Shown piece after piece: positions 50,928-59,144 of a stretch of 64,000 nucleotides of DNA. The notes under the pieces were generated by a model. The model was not told where the DNA came from. It made no database searches and saw only the letters and a list, made by a program, of their open reading frames with translations. Every line of letters begins with the position of its first letter. The first letter of the stretch is position 1. The DNA comes from Bacteroidota bacterium (GTDB taxonomy: Bacteria > Bacteroidota > Bacteroidia > Sphingobacteriales > Sphingobacteriaceae). Position numbers and translations under genes: made by a program. The stretch is taken from positions 1 through 64,000 of the forward strand of contig JAMFRP010000014.1 in the NCBI GenBank assembly GCA_026224775.1, read 5' to 3'.

Positions 50928-53117
50928 ATGAACTACAAGTTTTACCGATTAGCATTTATAGCCGGGTGCTTTTTAATGCTGATATTTTGCCAGCTAACCG
51001 CATCCGCGCAGCGCCAAAAAACACACTGGGCTCCAGATGGCTATCAATATTACCGCAACGTTAGCGGTTCAATTGTTGAACTGGACACCCGCGATTCCAG
51101 CAAAAAAACGGTGATATTGAGTGCCGAAATGCTTAAACCGCCGGGGAAAGATCCGCTCGACATAGCTAATTTCACTTTTTCGGAAGGCCGGACCAAAGTG
51201 CTGATATTTACCAATACCAAAAGGGTATGGCGCTATAATACCAGGGGCGATTACTGGGTGTATGATCTGTCTGCCAAAACATTGAAACAATTGGGTAAAG
51301 GCCGGCCGGCATCATCGCTGATGTTTGCTAAACTATCGCCGGATGGCACAAAAGCAGCCTATGTAAGTGAGCATAACCTGTTTATTGAAGACCTGGGCAG
51401 CGGCACCATTAAACAATTGACTTTTGATGGTACGGATAAGCTTATCAACGGTACGTTCGACTGGGCATATGAAGAGGAGTTTGGTTGCAGGGATGGATTC
51501 CGCTGGTCGCCGGATGGCAGAGCGTTGGCCTACTGGCAAATTGATGCCAGCAAAATCAAGAAATACCTGATGCTGAACACTACAGATTCTATTTACCCTT
51601 ATGTGGTGCCGGTAGAATACCCTGTTGCTGGCGAAGACCCGAGCGCATGCAAAATTGGGGTAGTTGATGTAAACACCGCCAAAACTACCTGGATGAATAT
51701 TCCCGGCGACGCGATACAGCACTATATCCCGCGGATGGAGTGGACCACCAGCCCTAACGAAGTTATTGTAGAGCAGGAAAACCGCGCGCAAAATGAAAGT
51801 CGTATCATAATAGCCAATGCATCAAATGGAACGGCCCATGTAATACATGAAGAAACCGACAAAGCCTGGATAGACGGCAAAGAACGCTGGAACGGCGGCG
51901 ACCCGATAGGCTGGGAGTGGATAAACAAAGGCAAGGAATTTATTTGGCTAAGTGAAAAAGATGGCTGGCGCCATATTTATAAAATAGACCGCGATGGCAA
52001 AGAAACCTTAATTACCAAAGGGAATTACGATGTAATTACCTTAAGCCTGATTGATGAGGCCAATGGTTTAATTTACTTTTTGGCTTCGCCGGATAATGCT
52101 ACGCAGAAGTATTTGTATAAAATAAAATTAAGCGGCGGTAAGGCCGAGCGTGTAACCCCGGCTGATGAGCAGGGAACCAACGGTTACGAAATTGCGCCAA
52201 ATGGGAAGATAGCCTTGCATACCTTCAGCAATATTTACACCCCGGGTGAAAGCGAAGTGATCAGTTTGCCGAATCATCAGCATATAAATGGAAAAATCAT
52301 TAAGCTAAATACTGATGCCAAAAACAAACCGGAATTTTTTAAGGTAAAAACAGTTGACGGCGTGGAGATGGGCGGCTGGATGGTTAAGCCCACCAACTTC
52401 GACCCGACTAAAAAATACCCGGTTGTATTTTATGTATACAGCGAACCGGCTGGCGCTACCGTTACCGACTCGTACGGCAGCGGAACCAACCGCGAATATG
52501 TAGGCAGCATGGCCGATGATGGCTACATTTACATTTCGTTGGATAACCGTGGCACTCCTGCGCCTAAGGGACGCGAATGGCGCAAATCCATTTACAAAAA
52601 CATAGGCATCGTAAATATTGAAGACCAGGCCATGGGCGCGAAAGAAATTTTGAAATGGCCATTTGTAGATAGCAGCCGCGTGGCAGTTTGGGGCTGGAGC
52701 GGTGGCGGTTCCTGCACGCTTAACCTAATGTTTCAGCACCCGGAGATTTACAAAACGGGGATAGCGATTGCCGCTGTTGGCTGGCAGTTAACCTATGATA
52801 ATATTTACCAGGAGCGTTATATGGGCGTACCTATTGACGATGCCAGTCGCGAGGTTTTTATTAAAGGATCGCCGATTACTTATGCCAAAAACCTACGGGG
52901 CAATTTGCTGTACATACATGGTACCGGCGATGATAACGTACACTATAAAAATGCCGAAATGCTGATAAACGAGCTGGTTAAGTACAACAGGCAGTTTCAG
53001 CTGATGTCGTACCCTAACCGTACGCATGGCATATTTGAGGGCGACGGTACCACCTTGCACCTACGCACCCTGTATACCCAATACTTAAAAGAGCATTGCC
53101 CACCGGGAGGTAGATAA
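50928..53117 (+). CDS. S9 family peptidase, dipeptidyl-peptidase IV-like
   Basis: This 729-residue exported serine peptidase has a signal peptide (ending CQLTASAQ), a beta-propeller (about 40-480, with WAYEEEFGCRDGFRWSPDG carrying the Glu pair that binds the substrate N-terminus) and an alpha/beta-hydrolase domain. The catalytic Ser591 is in GWSGGGS, where GWSYGG is more usual, Asp is in HGTGDDNVHY (668 or 669) and His700 in RTHGIF. DPP IV enzymes release X-Pro dipeptides from the N-terminus of peptides in the periplasm. It is followed by a terminator. Confidence 0.93.
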   Translation: MNYKFYRLAFIAGCFLMLIFCQLTASAQRQKTHWAPDGYQYYRNVSGSIVELDTRDSSKKTVILSAEMLKPPGKDPLDIANFTFSEGRTKVLIFTNTKRVWRYNTRGDYWVYDLSAKTLKQLGKGRPASSLMFAKLSPDGTKAAYVSEHNLFIEDLGSGTIKQLTFDGTDKLINGTFDWAYEEEFGCRDGFRWSPDGRALAYWQIDASKIKKYLMLNTTDSIYPYVVPVEYPVAGEDPSACKIGVVDVNTAKTTWMNIPGDAIQHYIPRMEWTTSPNEVIVEQENRAQNESRIIIANASNGTAHVIHEETDKAWIDGKERWNGGDPIGWEWINKGKEFIWLSEKDGWRHIYKIDRDGKETLITKGNYDVITLSLIDEANGLIYFLASPDNATQKYLYKIKLSGGKAERVTPADEQGTNGYEIAPNGKIALHTFSNIYTPGESEVISLPNHQHINGKIIKLNTDAKNKPEFFKVKTVDGVEMGGWMVKPTNFDPTKKYPVVFYVYSEPAGATVTDSYGSGTNREYVGSMADDGYIYISLDNRGTPAPKGREWRKSIYKNIGIVNIEDQAMGAKEILKWPFVDSSRVAVWGWSGGGSCTLNLMFQHPEIYKTGIAIAAVGWQLTYDNIYQERYMGVPIDDASREVFIKGSPITYAKNLRGNLLYIHGTGDDNVHYKNAEMLINELVKYNRQFQLMSYPNRTHGIFEGDGTTLHLRTLYTQYLKEHCPPGGR

Positions 53118-53135
53118 GCGATTGATATTTATGAG

Positions 53136-53171
53136 AAAAGCGGAGGATTTTTTAAAGTCATCCGCTTTTTT
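53136..53171 (+). terminator. Terminator after the S9 peptidase
   Basis: AAAAGCGGA (53136-53144) pairs with TCCGCTTTT (53161-53169) around a 16-base loop, followed by further T. It lies 19 bases past the stop codon. Confidence 0.75.
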
Positions 53172-53197
53172 ATGGGGTTTGAATGATTTGTTGTATG

Positions 53198-53329
53198 GGA
53201 AGTCACATACTTCGGACTTCCATGTATTAAAGAGCTCCCGCAAGCGTCCCGCTTGTGGGTTTATCCTGCTCTTTTGTAGTATATATGCCTACTTCGCATA
53301 TTTCCCACAAGCGGGACGCTTGCGGGAGC
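53198..53329. repeat. Perfect 26-bp inverted repeat with internal palindromes
   Basis: The arms 53234-53259 and 53304-53329 are perfectly complementary over 26 bases (first 20: GCTCCCGCAAGCGTCCCGCT) and 44 bases apart. Each arm can itself fold (CAAGCGTCCCGCTTG). A smaller hairpin, GGAAGTC with GACTTCC, precedes at 53198-53221. A plus-strand open frame across it (53122-53358) is only a reading of the repeat, so I do not call it. Confidence 0.85.
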
Positions 53330-53387
53330 GAGGGACAAATTTATTTGAAAATAATTAATTAGATTGTAGGACTAAAACTAAATCGCA

Positions 53388-53960
53388 ATGGAAAAAAACC
53401 ACACCCGAATTTTAACAGACAAAGCAAACTCCCACAGAGGAAAAATATTAAATGCAATGGCGAATTTCGAGGTATTGTTTAATGGATACTTGGCGCACCA
53501 TTTTTGTGGAAACAACTTAAAAAAAATAGAAGAGATGATATTAATCATCTTTGGTGACGATAGAACAACATTGAGCTCAAAAGCTCAAATGTTTGCTCAT
53601 ATAGCTACAAATCATGATAATAAATGGTATAATTCTTATGTATCGCCACGGATGCAACAACCTAAAAAAAAGCCCTATACCCTGAATAGTGATTTAGTAT
53701 TTATTATTCAAGAACGAAATGTTTTTGCACATCGATACTTAACGACTGGAGAAGATATAAATGAAAATCCTACCCCAAAAGATGTATTGAGGTTTGTGAA
53801 GTTTAAAAATGATTTAGAGCCACTTGATTACACCGATAAAATGTTAGATGAGATTTTCCTAACAATAATGACAATATTGAAGCACTTTATTGATAACGAG
53901 GCGGTCATGAAAGTTTTAAGGGGAACATTTAATACAAATACATTAGCCCCCTCCGCTTAA
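53388..53960 (+). CDS. HEPN-like/MltR-like helical protein of unknown function
   Basis: This 190-residue protein is mostly helical and ends with a disordered tail. QERNVFAHRYL near residues 109-118 gives R110-N111-x3-H115, the Rx4-6H motif (with the preferred Asn after Arg) of HEPN domains; similar RNxFAH motifs occur in MltR-type proteins. HEPN proteins are often RNases in toxin-antitoxin or defence systems, but nucleotidyltransferase partners are absent here. Codon use is more A+T-rich than nearby genes and it sits between a 26-bp inverted repeat and another odd small gene, which suggests acquired DNA. Confidence 0.62.
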   Translation: MEKNHTRILTDKANSHRGKILNAMANFEVLFNGYLAHHFCGNNLKKIEEMILIIFGDDRTTLSSKAQMFAHIATNHDNKWYNSYVSPRMQQPKKKPYTLNSDLVFIIQERNVFAHRYLTTGEDINENPTPKDVLRFVKFKNDLEPLDYTDKMLDEIFLTIMTILKHFIDNEAVMKVLRGTFNTNTLAPSA

Positions 53961-54013
53961 CCGGTTTGCAACCCGATTTTAGCATCTTTGGGGGCTAAGC
54001 TTCTTTAATATTT

Positions 54014-54406
54014 TTAATGTAGACTCTTTGAAATATTGCCATTGGCTTGTTGCAATTCAATAGTTGTTTTTAATGCTAACATAACAGAATCACGCCTATC
54101 TTCTCTATCCTCCCTGTGCTTTTCATCATGTTCCATGCTATCTAATTTATTAGATAGATGTGCAACACTGTTTGATAATGTTGCTATTGTACTATTAGAA
54201 TTTTTAATTTCATTTTTGTCGTTTTTAGCTTGAGCATCGGTGTCAATAATATCCATTATTCCTAACGTTAAAAGTAAAATGATAGGGACTCCAATTAATG
54301 CTCTTTTAAGCCACGTATATGACTTAAAATCCTCGAAATAAGGCCAACTTGCAAATATTGCTAATATTATAAATACTACTATTTTGATAATAAGGCTTGG
54401 GTTCAT
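54014..54406 (-). CDS. Small membrane protein with cytoplasmic or periplasmic coiled coil
   Basis: This 130-residue protein has two membrane helices (IIKIVVFIILAIFASWPYF and ALIGVPIILLLTLGIMDII) followed by a polar helix with Asn/Ser/Lys repeats. A heptad stretch then follows (TLSNSVAHLSNKLDSMEHDE) together with an Arg/Glu/Asp-rich segment (HREDREDRRDSV). I do not recognise a family. It converges on the HEPN-like gene with 53 bases between the stops and has similarly A+T-rich codons, so the two may form one accessory patch. Confidence 0.6.
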   Translation of the reverse strand: MNPSLIIKIVVFIILAIFASWPYFEDFKSYTWLKRALIGVPIILLLTLGIMDIIDTDAQAKNDKNEIKNSNSTIATLSNSVAHLSNKLDSMEHDEKHREDREDRRDSVMLALKTTIELQQANGNISKSLH

Positions 54407-54504
54407 ATTTCTATATACGTTGGGATTACAATATAGAAAAACAAGCTGTTAATACTTTGTTAATTTGTTTTTCTACTTTTGTCTTGTCCCAAGTGGTATA
54501 TAGT

Positions 54505-54524
54505 TACCCTCTCAAGAGGGGAAT
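54505..54524. repeat. Short palindromic repeat family G, copy 2
   Basis: TACCCTCTCAAGAGGGGAAT, matching the core of 44572-44598. The hairpin is CCCTCT/AGAGGG. Confidence 0.6.
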
Positions 54525-54589
54525 CGCCCTGCCTCAGCTTTTTAATGCTCAATTACTTTGAGTGTTTTTCTACAATTTCGCTCTATTTT

Positions 54590-54711
54590 GTTCTTATAAA
54601 CAAGCGCAAGTGAATGAATTCACAGACTTTCGCTATCCGTAAATTTAAGAGCGCTGAGCTCTTAAACCAGTGGGGGAAACCCCGCAATAAATTCCAATTT
54701 ATTGTTATTTT
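54590..54711 (+). ncRNA. Candidate structured RNA with three or four hairpins and a terminator
   Basis: In about 110 bases: GCG.AAGT...ACTT.CGC (54604-54633), a perfect 9-bp stem TTTAAGAGC-GCTGA-GCTCTTAAA (54644-54666), GGGGAAACCCC (54673-54683) and a perfect 8-bp AATAAATT-CC-AATTTATT (54686-54703) followed by GTTATTTT. Upstream is TATTTTG (54584-54590) with TTTG at 54557-54560. No coding frame fits. It may be a small RNA or the structured leader of the lipoprotein gene at 54736, though a TATTTTCG box at 54706-54713 could give that gene its own promoter. I cannot match it to a known RNA family. Confidence 0.45.
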
Positions 54712-54735
54712 CGTGCCAAAATCTAAACCCGTTAC

Positions 54736-55491
54736 ATGAAAAAATATCTACCTCTGTTACTTATTGCAATGATGACTTACAGCTGTAAAAAAGACGGGTT
54801 AAACCCGGCCGAAAGGCAGCTAATCTCATCGGAAACGATAACCGATTATTACCCTGCAGATTCTACTTTTAACTTTGTGGTAAACATGCAATATGATAAT
54901 AACAACAGGATTACCACTGTTACCCACAACTATGGCCCGCGGTACTATATTAATACAAGCAGCTATAGTTATGATAGTAATGGTAATATTGTCCAAATAA
55001 GTTTTTTACAGGGGAGCAACCCGAATGGAACTTACACTTACAGCTATAAGAACGGTGTACCTTTAAGCACATCATACCTGGCACCAAATTCAACGAACGC
55101 TGTAGTTGAGGCTATTTATACTGTAGAGGGTAGTAAAGTTACCGGGGTGACTTTTCCACTCTCGTCTGATTTGACGGAAACACTTACTTATAAAGGCAAT
55201 AATTATAATATACTAAGCTACAATGACGGCAGCACCAATACGTATACTTACGGCAACCATACAAGCCCATTTTTATATACCGGTTTAAAATATTGCCTGT
55301 ACGGGCTGGGGTATGTTATAAATGATAATGAGATATTGGAGATTAAAACAGTTAACAGCTCAGGCGGGGTAACAGATCAAAAAAATGCGTTTACCTATAA
55401 TGCCGATGGGTACCCTTTAAAAGAACAAACCTATACCAATGGCACACTTACTGAAACAATAGTTTTTAGTTACACCGAAGTTAAACAATAA
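54736..55491 (+). CDS. Lipoprotein with YD-like beta repeats (DUF4595-like)
   Basis: This 251-residue lipoprotein (lipobox TYSCKK, Cys17) contains repeated strand-turn units YDNNNRITTV, YDSNGNIVQI, YKNGVPLSTS, YNADGYPLKEQ, the pattern of YD/RHS-like repeats found in DUF4595 proteins of Bacteroidota. The fold is probably an elongated beta structure at the cell surface. No catalytic motif is visible. A TAnnTTCG promoter box lies about 22 bases upstream. Confidence 0.75.
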   Translation: MKKYLPLLLIAMMTYSCKKDGLNPAERQLISSETITDYYPADSTFNFVVNMQYDNNNRITTVTHNYGPRYYINTSSYSYDSNGNIVQISFLQGSNPNGTYTYSYKNGVPLSTSYLAPNSTNAVVEAIYTVEGSKVTGVTFPLSSDLTETLTYKGNNYNILSYNDGSTNTYTYGNHTSPFLYTGLKYCLYGLGYVINDNEILEIKTVNSSGGVTDQKNAFTYNADGYPLKEQTYTNGTLTETIVFSYTEVKQ

Positions 55492-55541
55492 GCACCGGGC
55501 GTTTTCTCCGCTACCGCAAGTATTGCTTTTTGTTACATGAT

Positions 55542-55575
55542 GAACACACCCCTACCTCTTTCAAGAGGGGAATTG
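55542..55575. repeat. Short palindromic repeat family G, copy 3
   Basis: GAACACACCCCTACCTCTTT then CAAGAGGGGAATTG; it shares its flank and core with copy 1 behind rpoD. Confidence 0.65.
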
Positions 55576-55589
55576 AAAAAAATGTTGTT

Positions 55590-55796
55590 TGGGTCAAAAA
55601 CCGGTCTTTTTTGTGTCGAAAATCGCCCAAAAACGTCAAAAACCAGTATTTTTTTAACGCTTTTGGGGTCAAAATTGGCTTTTTGAGAGCTAAAAACAGA
55701 TGTAAAAAGCGCCAAAACAGGGCCTTTTAGGGCAATTTTTGCCCTAAAAGTGTACCAACTGTACCATGTGTATCACTTATATCATGGTACAGTTGG
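55590..55796. other. Cluster of inverted repeats between convergent lipoprotein and pdxA genes
   Basis: Two perfect hairpins stand in a row: CTTTTAGGGC/GCCCTAAAAG (55724-55733, 55741-55750) and CCAACTGTACCATG/CATGGTACAGTTGG (55755-55768, 55783-55796). The second ends 4 bases before the pdxA stop codon. Upstream, GTCAAAAACC, GTCGAAAA and GGTCAAAATTGG recur in alternating orientation with CTTTTTTG and GCTTTTTGAG runs, so a larger fold is possible. Bidirectional termination is the simplest role. Confidence 0.6.
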
Positions 55797-55799
55797 GGC

Positions 55800-56852
55800 T
55801 TAGTCCCTGTCGCGGCTTAGCTTGGTGAAGGCTAGTGGATTTTCGTTTAGTTCGGCGGTTTCGCGGCGGTGCTTTACGATGTGTATAGCGGCAAACAACG
55901 CCTCGCGGAAGGATACCTCGGAGGCCTTGTTCTTGCCAGCGATATCAAATGCGGTACCGTGATCAGGCGAGGTGCGCACAAAGCTCAACCCTGCCGTAAA
56001 GTTAACCCCTGACTCAAAGGCAATCTGCTTAAACGGTATCAGGCCCTGATCGTGGTACATGGCTAGTACGGCATCAAATTGCAGGTATGTACCGTTGGCG
56101 AAAAAGCCGTCGGCGGCGTATGGGCCCATGGCCAGTATATCGTTAGCGCGGGCTTCTTCAATTGCCGGGGTAATGGTATCTGCTTCTTCGTTGCCTATCA
56201 GGCCGTTATCGCTTGCATGGGGATTAAGTCCCAGCACGGCAATCTTTGGTTTACGTATCCAGAAATCGGTGCGCAGGCTGGCATCCATCAGGCGCAGTTT
56301 GGACAGGATCTTCTCGGTAGTAATGTTTTCAGCTACTTTAGCTATCTGGATATGCCCGGTTACCACGCCAACACGCAGGGTATCGCTCACCAAGAACATA
56401 AGTGAATCGCCAGCATCGCCACGGAATTGCAGGTATTCGGTATGGCCGGGGAAATTGAACTCCTCGCTTTGTATGGTGTCTTTGTTGATAGGTGCAGTCA
56501 CCAACGCATCGATATGACCGGCAAGCAGATCGTTAGTTGCCCGTTCAAGGGATAAGAAAGCATATTTGCCAACTTCCTTGTTAAAAATGCCGGGCTCTAT
56601 CTTCACATCCTCGCTCCAGCAGTTAATCATGTTGGCACGTTTGGGTAGTGCGTTTATGGCTTCGGTAATCACATTGAAGTTAAGCTCATTAACTTCGGTG
56701 GCACGACGGTAGAACGATGCTACCTTGGTATGCCCGTAAACTATTGGGGTGCAATAGTCGAATATCTTGCTGTCGGCCAGCGTTTTGATGATGATCTCGA
56801 GGCCGATGCCGTTTACATCACCAATGCTTATACCTATTTTCAGTTTGTCCAT
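55800..56852 (-). CDS. pdxA: 4-hydroxythreonine-4-phosphate dehydrogenase
   Basis: It oxidises 4-phosphohydroxy-L-threonine in the DXP-dependent pathway to pyridoxal phosphate. The 350-residue protein starts IGISIGDVNGIGLEI, has the first metal-binding His in FPGHTEYLQFRGDAG near 140, NPHASDNGLIGNEE near 210 and AMYHDQGLIPFKQIAF near 265 with the second His, and SPDHGTAFDIAGK with the third. Length fits. It diverges from rsmA across 153 bases, a neighbour pair also common elsewhere (pdxA-ksgA). Confidence 0.95.
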   Translation of the reverse strand: MDKLKIGISIGDVNGIGLEIIIKTLADSKIFDYCTPIVYGHTKVASFYRRATEVNELNFNVITEAINALPKRANMINCWSEDVKIEPGIFNKEVGKYAFLSLERATNDLLAGHIDALVTAPINKDTIQSEEFNFPGHTEYLQFRGDAGDSLMFLVSDTLRVGVVTGHIQIAKVAENITTEKILSKLRLMDASLRTDFWIRKPKIAVLGLNPHASDNGLIGNEEADTITPAIEEARANDILAMGPYAADGFFANGTYLQFDAVLAMYHDQGLIPFKQIAFESGVNFTAGLSFVRTSPDHGTAFDIAGKNKASEVSFREALFAAIHIVKHRRETAELNENPLAFTKLSRDRD

Positions 56853-57005
56853 TATTCTATATGTTGATTACGCTGATAAACCGGTGAAATCGCCGATTTT
56901 CAGGTAAGGTTATAATTGCGCTATGTGCTAATAAACACAAATAAAAAGATTTGTTCCTTAATAAAGCGCAAATTATGATTTAATTTGCTTAAATAATCCA
57001 TTATA

Positions 57006-57785
57006 ATGACATTGGTAAGGGCAAAAAAACATCTGGGTCAGCATTTTCTTACTGATAAAAATATAGCAGCCAAAATAGTAGAAAGCCTGCGCCCCGAAGG
57101 CAAATACAAACAGGTGCTTGAGGTTGGCCCTGGCATGGGTATTTTATCCGACTTCCTGCTCCAAAAAACAGCGTATGAGGTTAGTTTGGTTGATATTGAT
57201 ACGGAGTCGTACCAGTTCCTGCAAAAGAAATATCCGCAGCTGGGCAGTAAATTATTAAATGCCGACTTTTTAGAAATGGACTTCGCGGCTTTGTTTGATG
57301 GCCCATTGGGGATAATAGGAAACTTCCCTTATAACATATCATCACAGATATTATTCAAGGTGCTGGATAACCGGGCACAAGTGGTTGAGGTAGTGGGCAT
57401 GTTCCAAAAGGAAGTAGCCGAGCGCTGCAGCGCCAAAGCAGGAAGTAAGGAGTATGGCATATTGAGTGTTTTCCTGCAAGCATATTATAAAGTGGAATAT
57501 CTGTTTACCGTAAAGGCTGGGGTGTTTAATCCACCACCAAAGGTGTTATCAGCAGTAATCAGGTTGACAAGAAATGAAACCGCTGAATTAGGTTGCGATG
57601 AAAAACTGTTTTGGCTGGTAGTTAAAGCAGGATTTAATCAGCGAAGAAAAACCTTGCGTAACGCGGTATCATCGCTCATGAACAAAGAAAAAATGACCGA
57701 CGAGCCCTTATTGGATTTAAGGGCAGAAAGACTTACTGTAGCCGATTTTGTAAAGTTGACTAACTTGATAGCTGCCAGCAGATAA
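57006..57785 (+). CDS. rsmA: 16S rRNA (adenine1518-N6/adenine1519-N6)-dimethyltransferase
   Basis: It dimethylates two adjacent adenines near the 3' end of 16S rRNA in late 30S assembly. The 259-residue protein opens KKHLGQHFLTDKNIAAKIVE and has LEVGPGMGILSDFLL (SAM loop) near 40 and GNFPYNISSQILFK (NFPY active-site motif, usually NLPY) near 105. A C-terminal helical domain with FNQRRKTLRNA follows. Its stop TAA directly abuts the stop of the convergent Coq4-like gene. Confidence 0.96.
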   Translation: MTLVRAKKHLGQHFLTDKNIAAKIVESLRPEGKYKQVLEVGPGMGILSDFLLQKTAYEVSLVDIDTESYQFLQKKYPQLGSKLLNADFLEMDFAALFDGPLGIIGNFPYNISSQILFKVLDNRAQVVEVVGMFQKEVAERCSAKAGSKEYGILSVFLQAYYKVEYLFTVKAGVFNPPPKVLSAVIRLTRNETAELGCDEKLFWLVVKAGFNQRRKTLRNAVSSLMNKEKMTDEPLLDLRAERLTVADFVKLTNLIAASR

Positions 57786-58379
57786 TTATTGCTCAACGGT
57801 ATTCACCGTAGTTAGTCGATTTTTGATCCATTCAGCGGTCAACAGCATTTTGCCTGCTACCAGCATCATCACGTGGATGATCATCGAACCAAAAATATAT
57901 CCGCTAAATTCAATATTTCTGAGCCATTTGTATTTTACAGCCGGTAAAATTTCCAGGTGGGTAGCTTTCATTTCAACTAGGCTAAGTGCATCAATATCTG
58001 CTTCACTCAACCCATCAGCCATATAATATAAATTCTTACTTCGGCAGCCCCGGTAAAATGCATTTATAACTTTAGTAGGGCTGAGTATAAAACCGGTTGA
58101 TAACGCAAAAAGATTCATGATGGATATTAAAGGCTTGCGGCAACTTCTTGAGCCGAGCTCCCATGCGCTAATTTCACTTTCGCCAATCCTGTCAATTCCA
58201 TAACCTGCCATAATGTGGTGCAAGTCATGAAATTTCAGATATTTTTTGCGTGCATTAATATTCGGAACGGGAGCCAGAATACATCCAATGTAAACACGCA
58301 CACAATGCGATTCAAAATCCTGGGCAAGATTTAAGCTGTTAAATTTGTAAAAACCTATAAGTGCTTCTCTTACTGTCAT
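57786..58379 (-). CDS. Coq4-like protein (HDxxHx11E motif)
   Basis: This 197-residue protein contains HDLHHIMAGYGIDRIGE at about residues 51-67, which fits HDxxH-x11-E exactly, the zinc/metal-binding motif of Coq4, a scaffold and decarboxylase/hydroxylase-type factor in ubiquinone synthesis. Further on, ISAWELGSRSCRKPL resembles the following Coq4 segment. A C-terminal amphipathic or membrane segment (about 160-180) is seen. The identification rests on the motif and layout; the rest is divergent. Its neighbours (rsmA, EcsC) give no quinone context. Its stop abuts that of rsmA with no gap. Confidence 0.7.
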   Translation of the reverse strand: MTVREALIGFYKFNSLNLAQDFESHCVRVYIGCILAPVPNINARKKYLKFHDLHHIMAGYGIDRIGESEISAWELGSRSCRKPLISIMNLFALSTGFILSPTKVINAFYRGCRSKNLYYMADGLSEADIDALSLVEMKATHLEILPAVKYKWLRNIEFSGYIFGSMIIHVMMLVAGKMLLTAEWIKNRLTTVNTVEQ

Positions 58380-58468
58380 CGGCTATTAAATCTACCGAAA
58401 TGTAGGATTATATTGCTGTTAATGCAAATGCATCCTGAAGAAAGCGCTACCTATAGGAAATTACAACC

Positions 58469-59023
58469 TTAATTAACCAATATCACTACCGGCTCTAACT
58501 GCATACCCTTTACCATTTTAGCCATACGCCTGATGAATAAATAATTTGTAGTACCGCCTATCGCCCCACCAACAATCGGTATTAACCGTTCGGCTGTACG
58601 GGTTCCGAACATCATCAGCATTTTTTCGGCTATACTTTCCATCATGGTTTTGGTGATGGCTATGCTGGCCTCTACTTTAAGCGAAGCTGCTACCAGGCTC
58701 ATAAATTCTTCAAAACTGATATTATAGGTGCCCCTGTTATGGTACATGATGGCCATAGTTACCCTAAATTGCTGGGTAATCAGGTTCATAAAATCAAATG
58801 GGATACCAATCACCATGGTAACAAAACCACCGCTGCCGGAGATAACACCCGACCCTGCTGCCAGGTAAGCACATTGGTCGATAAATTTTTCAAGGCCAAG
58901 CCTGTCAACACCTTCTTTGATCTTAAGCTGATCTGTGTGGTTGAATATTTGGTGAAAGCCCTCTTCTGACAGGCTTTTAGCATAACCTTTTATGTTAGAT
59001 GTTATATTTTTTAACTGTTGCAT
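58469..59023 (-). CDS. EcsC family protein
   Basis: This protein of about 184 residues has alternating helices and Gly-rich stretches: AAGSGVISGSGGFVTMVIGIPFD as an internal membrane-interacting segment, LITQQFRVTMAIMY, and a C-terminal RLIPIVGGAIGGTTNYLF, all typical of the EcsC family, whose role in lipid handling or membrane is unsettled. The open frame extends to 59158, but the extension is A+T-biased with no family match and overlaps the start of the divergent dehydrogenase gene. ATG at 59023 is chosen. Confidence 0.86.
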   Translation of the reverse strand: MQQLKNITSNIKGYAKSLSEEGFHQIFNHTDQLKIKEGVDRLGLEKFIDQCAYLAAGSGVISGSGGFVTMVIGIPFDFMNLITQQFRVTMAIMYHNRGTYNISFEEFMSLVAASLKVEASIAITKTMMESIAEKMLMMFGTRTAERLIPIVGGAIGGTTNYLFIRRMAKMVKGMQLEPVVILVN

Positions 59024-59144
59024 AATCTTCGTATTTATTAATACTACAATTAAAACGATATTAGGTTTATGAATATTACTTTGGACAATATATTGCAGCA
59101 AAGTGTTACAAATTTCCTTGCGGATGAATATGTTTGTAATTGAT

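Noticed and set aside
53198..53329. Possible CRISPR-like repeat
   Set aside because: There are only two arms, in inverse orientation, not regularly spaced direct repeats; no cas gene is in the window.
53122..53358. 78-codon frame after the S9 peptidase
   Set aside because: It spans a terminator and the 26-bp inverted repeat; its protein has no domain or signal and depends on repeat sequence.
55533..55730. Overlapping short frames on both strands near 55.6 kb
   Set aside because: They arise from inverted low-complexity sequence (GTCAAAA/TTTTGAC) and have no start signals or family similarity.
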